Part shown: positions 6,542 to 10,352 of the stretch, in pieces
How the letters are laid out: each line of letters begins with the position of its first letter
Position numbering within the stretch: the stretch's first letter is position 1
Assembly: GCA_017481065.1 (NCBI GenBank)
Contig: JAFUPT010000003.1
Coordinates: 1 to 10,352 of the forward strand
Origin: Clostridia bacterium
GTDB lineage: Bacteria > Bacillota_A > Clostridia > Christensenellales > Aristaeellaceae
Length of the DNA: 10,352 bases
Direction of reading: 5' to 3'
Position numbers and translations under genes: made by a program
Notes under the pieces: model-generated
The model's database searches: none
What the model was told of the DNA's origin: nothing
Seen by the model: the letters and a program-made list of their open reading frames with translations, nothing else

Positions 6542-7417
6542 ATGATCGATATGAGCAAGTGGCAGCAGATTGCCAAGGAAAAGATAAACGAGCGCCCCGC
6601 CACCAAGGGCCGCCTGGCAGGCAAGATCGCCATCGTGACCGGCGCAGCCCAGGGCTTTGGCAAGGGCATTGCTGAAGAGCTCTATGCAGAGGGCGCCATC
6701 GTCGGCATCGCCGATATGAACCTGGCGGGCGCGGAAGCCCTGGCAGCCGAGCTGGGCGAGTATGCCTTCGCACTGGCCGTGAACGTGACCGATGAAGAAT
6801 CCGTGGCCAAGATGGTGCAGGAAACCGTCGAAAAGTGGGGCGGCCTGGATCTGTTCGTATCCAACGCGGGCGTTGCCAAGGCGGGCAACCTGATCGAGCT
6901 GGAAAAGAGCACCTTTGATTTCGTGACCAACGTAAACTACACCGGTTACTTCCTCTGCGCCAAGTATGCAGCCGCCATCATGGAGGCCCAGCACGAGGCA
7001 GCCCCGGAGAAGTACTTCGATATCGTGACCATCAATTCCAAGTCCGGCCTGGAAGGCAGCAAGAACAACTACGCCTACGCCGGCTCCAAGTTCGGCGGCA
7101 TCGGCCTGACCCAGTCCTTCGCCCTGGAGCTCTGCCCCTACAACATCAAGGTGAACGCCATCTGCCCCGGCAACTACCTGGACGGCCCCCTGTGGTCTGA
7201 TCCGGAGCGCGGCCTGTTTGTGCAGTACCTGAACGCGGGCAAGGTGCCCGGCGCAAAGACCGTTGAGGATGTGCGCAAGTTCTACATGTCCAAGGTTCCG
7301 ATGAACCGCGGCTGCTTCCCGAAGGATGTTGCCAAGGCCATCATGTACTGCGTGGAGCAGGACTATGAGACCGGCCAGGCCATCCCCGTAACCGGCGGCC
7401 AGGTAATGCTGAAGTAA
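6542..7417 (+). CDS. SDR-family NAD(P)-dependent dehydrogenase (sorbitol-6-phosphate dehydrogenase-like)
   Basis: A 291-residue classical short-chain dehydrogenase/reductase. Visible signatures: TGAAQGFG cofactor loop (33-40), an acidic residue D58 after the second strand that favours NAD(H) over NADP(H), NAG (108-110), catalytic S166 in INSKSGL, the YAGSK active site (Y179, K183), and CPGNYLDGPLW (208-218) after the sixth strand. The extended N-terminus (about 25 residues before the Rossmann fold) and the FVQYLNAGKVPGAKT and PMNRGC blocks resemble proteins annotated as sorbitol-6-phosphate 2-dehydrogenase or other sugar-alcohol dehydrogenases; I recall this from family patterns and the substrate is not proven. 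ATG 6542 follows AAAAGG (6525-6530) and lies behind a good promoter; a frame open back to 6413 crosses that promoter and is not used. No sugar transport genes adjoin it. Confidence 0.9.
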   Translation: MIDMSKWQQIAKEKINERPATKGRLAGKIAIVTGAAQGFGKGIAEELYAEGAIVGIADMNLAGAEALAAELGEYAFALAVNVTDEESVAKMVQETVEKWGGLDLFVSNAGVAKAGNLIELEKSTFDFVTNVNYTGYFLCAKYAAAIMEAQHEAAPEKYFDIVTINSKSGLEGSKNNYAYAGSKFGGIGLTQSFALELCPYNIKVNAICPGNYLDGPLWSDPERGLFVQYLNAGKVPGAKTVEDVRKFYMSKVPMNRGCFPKDVAKAIMYCVEQDYETGQAIPVTGGQVMLK

Positions 7418-7428
7418 TGCTTCGCATT

Positions 7429-7508
7429 GTGGAGGGGGAGTATCTCCCCCTCCACTGCCACCCCCTTCGGATTTTGCTTGAGCGTGAACGCTCCGGCCGC
7501 AAAATCCG
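7429..7508. repeat. Two large hairpins behind the SDR gene
   Basis: GTGGAGGGGGA/TCCCCCTCCAC (7429-7439/7445-7455) is an 11-bp perfect stem with a 5-nt loop and no T-tract. Next, CGGATTTTGC/GCAAAATCCG (7468-7477/7499-7508) encloses a second hairpin, GAGCG-tgaa-CGCTC (7480-7493). The first starts 12 nt after the SDR stop and may mark the mRNA 3' end; the second looks like another dispersed palindrome. No gene is seen here. Confidence 0.6.
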
Positions 7509-7551
7509 CAAGGAGGCGATTTTTTCTTCGGGAAATGGGATTTCCCTTCGT

Positions 7552-7600
7552 AAAAATCAGCTGCGTGACCGACGTACATGCCGTCGGTCACGATTTTTAT
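7552..7600. terminator. Bidirectional terminator between the SDR and DUF1835 genes
   Basis: CGTGACCGACG (7564-7574) pairs perfectly with CGTCGGTCACG (7582-7592) around a 7-nt loop, with AAAAAT on the left (7552-7557) and ATTTTTAT on the right (7593-7600). The flanks let it work on either strand. It should end SDR transcripts that pass the two earlier hairpins. Confidence 0.85.
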
Positions 7601-7661
7601 AGCCGTTCTGCGCGGCTGCGTTGTATGTATTGGGCCTTCATTCAAAGGAGAATTATAGGAA

Positions 7662-8594
7662 ATGCTTGAAATTGTATTCGGCGAGAGCGCGGGCGGGAGC
7701 CTGAAGATCGCGCAGTCCTACGGTCGGGGAGAATACCGCGGCGGATGCATGAGTGTTTTCATGCGGCATGAGGACGGACGGGATGCGACCCCGGAGGAAA
7801 TCGAGGCGAAGCGCCGGGAAATCGAGGAGCAGAACCGCCGGGAGTGGGAGGAAGCCGTGCCGCTTGGCGGAAACGCGGGAGATGTGTTTGAGTTTGGACT
7901 CGGGCTCGGCTTCGGCGATATTTCCCGGGAAAACTTCTGGGAAAACAGAAAGAAAGCTCTGCGGAAACTGCTGTGCTGGCCGGGGGCGCAGGAGCATGTT
8001 TGCTCTTTGATTGATTCTGCCCGGGAGAAGCTGGAAGTCCTGCTGGAACGGGCCAAAAGCGAGCCTGTGCGCATCTGGTACAGCAGCAATCCCGACGAAA
8101 TCTGCGGCATGCATTGGGTGATGGCCCAGCTGGGCGGCGCTTGCACCGATGTGCGGCTCGTGCGCCTGCCGGACTGGGAAACCCGCGGCGAAATCCTGCT
8201 TTCCCACAGCGGCTGGGGCGAAATTGGGCCCGGCGACTGGCACCGCTATCTGAAATACGAGGAAAGCGCCGCGCCGGTGTTCCGCCGTGCCTGCGTTGCC
8301 CGCTGGCGGGAGCTTGAAGAGGAGAATACGCCGCTGCGCGCGGAGCTGAGCGGACGGCTGGCCGGATTTCCGGAGGACATTTATGATCATTTTATCCGGC
8401 AGGAGCTTGCTGCCCAGCCGGAGGAATTCCATCAGGCGCGCTTCATCGGCGATGTGATTGCCAAGCATCATCTCGGCGACGGCTTCATTGCCCTGCGCAT
8501 GGAGAAGATGATCGAAAACGGCGAGCTGGTTCCCGCGACCGAAGCGGGGGAGGGCAACCCGGTCTACCGGAGGATACTGAGAAAGCGGAGCTGA
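7662..8594 (+). CDS. DUF1835 (with DUF3658-like C-terminus) protein of unknown function
   Basis: A 310-residue cytosolic protein. It starts with MLEIVFGESAGGSLKIAQ, the usual opening of DUF1835 proteins, and has FGDISRENFW (about 84-93), the family block VRIWYSSNPDEICGMHWV (about 136-153), GWGEIGP (184-190), RWRELEEENTPLRA (214-227) and the late block FPEDIYDHFI (236-245). The C-terminal 60 residues (RFIGDVIAKHHLGDGFIALRMEKMI and after) resemble DUF3658. The biochemical role is not known to me. ATG 7662 follows AAAGGAG (7644-7650) at 11 nt, a little far; no better start is seen. A long charged helix-like stretch (43-66) is rich in E and R. It stands alone between two bidirectional terminators. 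Codon composition is like the surrounding chromosome. Confidence 0.82.
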   Translation: MLEIVFGESAGGSLKIAQSYGRGEYRGGCMSVFMRHEDGRDATPEEIEAKRREIEEQNRREWEEAVPLGGNAGDVFEFGLGLGFGDISRENFWENRKKALRKLLCWPGAQEHVCSLIDSAREKLEVLLERAKSEPVRIWYSSNPDEICGMHWVMAQLGGACTDVRLVRLPDWETRGEILLSHSGWGEIGPGDWHRYLKYEESAAPVFRRACVARWRELEEENTPLRAELSGRLAGFPEDIYDHFIRQELAAQPEEFHQARFIGDVIAKHHLGDGFIALRMEKMIENGELVPATEAGEGNPVYRRILRKRS

Positions 8595-8602
8595 CGGCCA
8601 AA

Positions 8603-8641
8603 GGGGCGTTGCCCCGGACCCCGCCAAAGGGACAATGTCCC
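8603..8641. repeat. Hairpin intergenic repeat, copy B
   Basis: GGGGC-gtt-GCCCC (8603-8615) and GGGAC-aat-GTCCC (8629-8641) repeat the first two hairpins of copy A at 2867 in the same order, linked by a C-rich spacer, with different loop bases. The third hairpin of copy A is missing here. It begins 9 nt after the DUF1835 stop codon, the same kind of position as copy A behind pheT. Confidence 0.7.
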
Positions 8642-8658
8642 GTAAGAATCCCATGCAT

Positions 8659-8691
8659 AAAAAATCGACCTCGGAGCGAGGCCGATTTTTT
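8659..8691. terminator. Bidirectional terminator between convergent genes
   Basis: Positions 8659-8673 pair with 8677-8691: six A-T pairs, then TCG, one A/C mismatch, then CCTCG, closed by a GAG loop. Runs of A on the left and T on the right make it usable from both sides. It serves the DUF1835 gene from the left and probably the HD gene from the right. Confidence 0.88.
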
Positions 8692-8918
8692 GTTTGTTTT
8701 CAGCGATGCGAAGCATCGCGTTTGCTGAGGGGCGCAGGGGAAATCATTTCCCTACAGCAGTCGCGTTTGCAAAGCCCCCGCGACCAGCCCGCGCGAATTT
8801 TTCAAATTCCAGCGCGGCGCTGCCGAAACCTGCGCGTAGGCGCTACGGTTTCGGTGCGTTTGCCGGATTTTTAAGGCGGAGCTTTAAGCGGGAGTCCGGA
8901 GGGCAGCGTCCTCTGGCG
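8692..8918. repeat. Gene-free palindrome-rich spacer
   Basis: With copy B and the terminator, this completes a spacer of 324 nt without a gene. It holds a chain of palindromes: GCGATGC-gaa-GCATCGC (8703-8719), GGGAAAT-c-ATTTCCC (about 8738-8752), CAGCG-cgg-CGCTG (about 8812-8824), and CCGAAACC/GGTTTCGG (about 8823-8855). The open frames crossing it on the plus strand have no ribosome binding site and run antisense into the HD gene, so I call no gene. It looks like a mosaic of short dispersed repeats collected between convergent genes. Confidence 0.55.
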
Positions 8919-9485
8919 TCAATCCTCCGCTTCTGCGATCTTCCGCTCCGTCTCCGCGCGGATTTCCTTGCGCAGCTCTATCAGATAGGGAGAAAACTGC
9001 ACCCTGTCCTCGCAGTAGCTGCGGTTCAGTTCATATTCATTGGGGAGCCAGGTGGAGATATCGGATTCGTTGTGGGCGATCACGGCCTCGAGGCCATCGA
9101 TGCATTTATAGATTTTTGCCTCGATGGTTTCGCGGGCCTCCATTTCCGCGTAGAGCGCGGCCATTTCACCGGCGAAGGGCGCGGGCAGGGTGGCGACCCA
9201 GTTATTGAGCAGTTCCTCCTCGGTTTTTTCATGGGCCTGCGTTTTTTCGAAGGTGGGGATATCCCCGGTGAAGCATTCGCCGAGATCATGGATCAGCAGC
9301 ATGCGGATCACCTTGTCCATATCCGCCTCCGGGAAGGCGTCCTTCATGAAGTAGGCCATGAGCGCGGCGCGCCAGCTGTGCTCGGCAACGCTCTCATGCC
9401 TGCCGCCGGAAGTGTAGCAGTGGCGGGTGGTGTCCTTCAGGCGTTCGGCAACATGCAGCGCTTCCAGCAGTTTTTTCGGGTCCAT
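8919..9485 (-). CDS. HD-domain phosphohydrolase (YfbR/HDDC2-like, possible 5'-deoxynucleotidase)
   Basis: A 188-residue HD-superfamily protein. Metal ligands are visible in order: H36 in ESVAEHSW, H66-D67 in LLIHDLGE, and D130 in KCIDGLEAVIAH; GDIP (74-77) follows the HD pair as in YfbR and HDDC2/YGK1 proteins. These are 5'-deoxynucleotidases that act on nucleoside monophosphates; the precise substrate here is inferred. The start is set at ATG 9485 because GGGAGG (9498-9493) lies 7 nt before it; the longer TTG start at 9500 would place that ribosome binding site inside the coding sequence. The gene is divergent from the metalloregulator and convergent with the DUF1835 gene. It has its own extended -10 promoter. 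The C-terminus is a charged helix rich in E, R and K. Confidence 0.9.
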   Translation of the reverse strand: MDPKKLLEALHVAERLKDTTRHCYTSGGRHESVAEHSWRAALMAYFMKDAFPEADMDKVIRMLLIHDLGECFTGDIPTFEKTQAHEKTEEELLNNWVATLPAPFAGEMAALYAEMEARETIEAKIYKCIDGLEAVIAHNESDISTWLPNEYELNRSYCEDRVQFSPYLIELRKEIRAETERKIAEAED

Positions 9486-9519
9486 TTGCGAGCCTCCCAA
9501 ATGAATTGATCATGATTTC

Positions 9520-9548
9520 ATTATAGCATACACCGCACTTTCTGACTA
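9520..9548 (-). promoter_or_regulatory. Extended -10 promoter of the HD gene
   Basis: Read on the minus strand: TAGTCA (9548-9543, four of six consensus positions), a 17-bp spacer, and TGCTATAAT with TATAAT at 9525-9520. The TG one base before the hexamer makes it an extended -10 promoter. The start at about 9513 gives a leader of about 28 nt. An imperfect dyad with AATGAA/TTCATT arms spans about 9500-9522 next to the start. Confidence 0.7.
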
Positions 9549-9577
9549 CATTCCCCGGAGAAAAAATGGGGATGCGG

Positions 9578-9606
9578 TTGACAAAAGCGCGCGCCTGCCA
9601 TACAAT
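9578..9606 (+). promoter_or_regulatory. Consensus promoter of the metalloregulator gene
   Basis: A perfect TTGACA (9578-9583), a 17-bp spacer and TACAAT (9601-9606, five of six). Transcription is expected to start at about 9612-9613, inside the operator palindrome. The two divergent -35 boxes are only 29 bp apart. Confidence 0.88.
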
Positions 9607-9610
9607 AATT

Positions 9611-9630
9611 ATATGAACAGCTGTTCATAT
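9611..9630. promoter_or_regulatory. ArsR/SmtB-type operator, perfect 20-bp palindrome
   Basis: ATATGAACAG (9611-9620) is followed directly by its reverse complement CTGTTCATAT (9621-9630). It covers the predicted transcription start and ends just before the ribosome binding site of the regulator. TGAA...TTCA dyads of this kind are the operators of SmtB, CzrA and CadC-type metal sensors, so autorepression relieved by metal is the natural reading. Confidence 0.88.
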
Positions 9631-9645
9631 GAAGGAGGTAGGGCT

Positions 9646-10008
9646 GTGTTTGATTCCAACGGCGTGGAGCGCTGCGATGAATACTGCACCCATGGCGATA
9701 TCATCGGCCAGGTGCGCCCGGAGATGCCGCAGGAGGAGCGGCTTTACGACCTTGCCGAGCTTTTCAAGATCTTCGGCGATTCCACCCGCATACGCATCCT
9801 GTATGTGCTTTTCGAGGCGGAGATGTGCGTGTGCGATATTGCGGAGGTGCTGGGGATGACCCAATCGGCCATTTCCCACCAGCTGCGGCTGCTGAAGCAG
9901 GCAAAGCTGGTGAAGAACCGCAGGGAGGGGAAGACGATCTTTTATTCCCTGGCGGACGACCATGTGCGCACGATCATCTACCAGGGCATGGAGCATATAG
10001 AAGAATAG
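9646..10008 (+). CDS. cadC: CadC/SmtB-type ArsR-family metal-sensing repressor
   Basis: A 120-residue winged-helix repressor that should release its operator when it binds a metal ion. The HTH runs through CDIAEVLGMTQSAISHQLRLLKQ (about 63-85), followed by the wing NRREGKTIFYSL (91-102). It has both metal sites of staphylococcal CadC: the alpha3N thiolate set C10 and C14 with C61 and C63 (in EMCVCD), typical of Cd/Pb/Zn sensing, and the alpha5 set D104, H106, H117, E120, typical of Zn sensing by SmtB and CzrA. GTG 9646 is the start because AAGGAGG (9632-9638) lies 7 nt before it; the earlier in-frame ATG 9613 is inside the operator and at the transcription start. No metal transporter is adjacent: a terminator and mobile-element-like DNA follow. 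The symbol denotes family resemblance; the exact metal is not proven. Confidence 0.88.
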   Translation: MFDSNGVERCDEYCTHGDIIGQVRPEMPQEERLYDLAELFKIFGDSTRIRILYVLFEAEMCVCDIAEVLGMTQSAISHQLRLLKQAKLVKNRREGKTIFYSLADDHVRTIIYQGMEHIEE

Positions 10009-10051
10009 GAAAGAGCGCCCCACAGGATTGACGGGTGTCCGTAAAACAGTT

Positions 10052-10097
10052 AAGCCTCCGTATGGTTGCAATGAAGTGACCATACGGAGGCTTTTTC
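10052..10097 (+). terminator. Strong intrinsic terminator behind the metalloregulator
   Basis: Positions 10052-10066 (AAGCCTCCGTATGGT) pair perfectly with 10079-10093 around a 12-nt loop, and CTTTTTCG follows. At 15 bp it is the longest perfect stem in the window. It begins 44 nt after the regulator stop and may belong to the regulator or to the mobile DNA that follows. Confidence 0.85.
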
Positions 10098-10352
10098 GTT
10101 CGCTTGTTTCAAACTTGCTGGCGGTGAACGGTTTGTCAAAATCGTTTGTGGACGGCAAGTCCACAGGGGATAGCCGCTTTAGCGGCGCAAGGGGGTGTAG
10201 CCACCTTGACGGAACGAAGTGACGCAACATTCAAGGTCTGTCAATTTTCTTCTGCTGACGGAGAATGAAGCTCCGCAGGACGCACGATACTCCCGATAGG
10301 AGAGTATAGAAGTGCGCCCTTTAGTTCCTAAAGGGATTTTCTAAAACCACTA
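10098..10352. other. Gene-free hairpin-rich stretch, probable mobile-element sequence
   Basis: With the terminator this makes 344 nt without a gene after 10008. It holds TGTGGAC/GTCCACA (10147-10153/10159-10165), GCCGC-ttta-GCGGC (10173-10186), CCTTGA/TCAAGG (10204-10209/10231-10236), the nested dyads at 10252-10318, and CCCTTTA/TAAAGGG (10317-10323/10329-10335). Open frames here have no ribosome binding site and no protein-like composition. The texture differs from the high-G+C genes to the left, and I have an impression of similar DNA near mobilisation genes of clostridial conjugative transposons (Tn1549-like), which I cannot verify here. Confidence 0.5.
10271..10319 (-). other. Candidate origin of transfer (oriT)
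   Basis: On the minus strand, ATACTC/GAGTAT arms (10307-10302 and 10292-10287) close a hairpin whose outer arms (10319-10312 and 10285-10278) also pair with one mismatch. The downstream strand then reads GTGCGTCCTG followed by C, so GTCCTG|C would place a nick between 10276 and 10275. This resembles the RP4/IncP-type arrangement of MOBP relaxases, an inverted repeat next to a YATCCTG|Y nick region, with one difference (A to G). No relaxase gene is inside the window. Confidence 0.35.

Noticed and set aside
6536..7645. A 369-codon open frame antisense to the SDR gene
   Set aside because: The plus strand carries every SDR signature with a promoter and start site; the antisense frame runs through terminator hairpins and has biased composition.
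7653..8654. A 333-codon open frame antisense to the DUF1835 gene
   Set aside because: The plus strand matches a known family from start to end; the antisense product does not look like a protein family I know.
9486..9500. TTG start of the HD gene at 9500
   Set aside because: It would place the GGGAGG ribosome binding site inside the coding region; ATG 9485 has ideal spacing.
8694..9509. A 271-codon plus-strand frame crossing the spacer and the HD gene
   Set aside because: It starts in a palindrome-rich spacer with no ribosome binding site and is antisense to a clear HD-domain protein.
9613..9645. Upstream start of the metalloregulator at ATG 9613
   Set aside because: The codon lies inside the operator at the predicted transcription start, and the ribosome binding site at 9632-9638 fits GTG 9646.
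9625..10230. A 201-codon minus-strand frame and a 64-codon plus-strand frame at 10028-10222
   Set aside because: Neither has a ribosome binding site; the first is antisense to the regulator and crosses the 15-bp terminator, and both lie over hairpin-rich DNA.
1..10352. CRISPR array, tRNA, rRNA or complete insertion sequence
   Set aside because: I saw no regularly spaced direct repeats, no cloverleaf with a T-loop motif, no rRNA-like sequence and no transposase; the repeated hairpins are irregularly placed.

Overview
The window reads as a chromosomal segment of a Gram-positive anaerobe, most likely a Clostridia-class Bacillota with a fairly high G+C content. The reasons are the Firmicute-type pheS-pheT pair, strong AGGAGG-type ribosome binding sites, sigma-A promoters close to consensus, compact intrinsic terminators, an XRE regulator with a membrane tail of a type common in clostridia, and a DUF1835 protein. 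This placement rests on gene content and style only; no rRNA or tRNA is present.

Layout: (1) 1-2851, the 3' end of pheS followed by complete pheT (phenylalanyl-tRNA synthetase, alpha and beta subunits). (2) 2852-4060, a lower-G+C stretch with a triple-hairpin intergenic repeat, an XRE-type membrane-anchored regulator flanked on both sides by near-identical terminator hairpins, and an 84-residue AT-rich orphan gene. (3) 4061-4789, sfsA (nuclease family). (4) 4767-6412, a consensus promoter inside the sfsA tail, a structured leader with a terminator-like hairpin and a possible small overlapping ORF, then a COG2509-type FAD-dependent oxidoreductase and its terminator. (5) 6477-7600, an SDR-family sugar-alcohol-type dehydrogenase with its own promoter and a cluster of three large hairpins behind it. 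(6) 7662-8594, a DUF1835/DUF3658-type protein. (7) 8595-8918, a gene-free convergent spacer with a second copy of the hairpin repeat, a bidirectional terminator and many palindromes. (8) 8919-9485 on the minus strand, an HD-domain phosphohydrolase, divergent from (9) 9646-10008, a CadC/SmtB-type ArsR metalloregulator with a perfect 20-bp operator palindrome over its transcription start. (10) 10009-10352, a terminator and then gene-free, hairpin-rich sequence that looks like the edge or interior of a mobile element and contains a candidate transfer origin.

Most genes are housekeeping or stand alone; only pheS-pheT is a clear operon. The parts most worth attention are the leader upstream of the FAD oxidoreductase (promoter, antiterminator-like pairing, terminator, small ORF), the metalloregulator that keeps both CadC-type metal sites but has no transporter next to it, and the mobile-element-like right edge that may explain that absence. 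Four starts were chosen by ribosome-binding-site position instead of longest reading frame: the FAD oxidoreductase (4929), the SDR (6542), the HD protein (9485) and the metalloregulator (9646).
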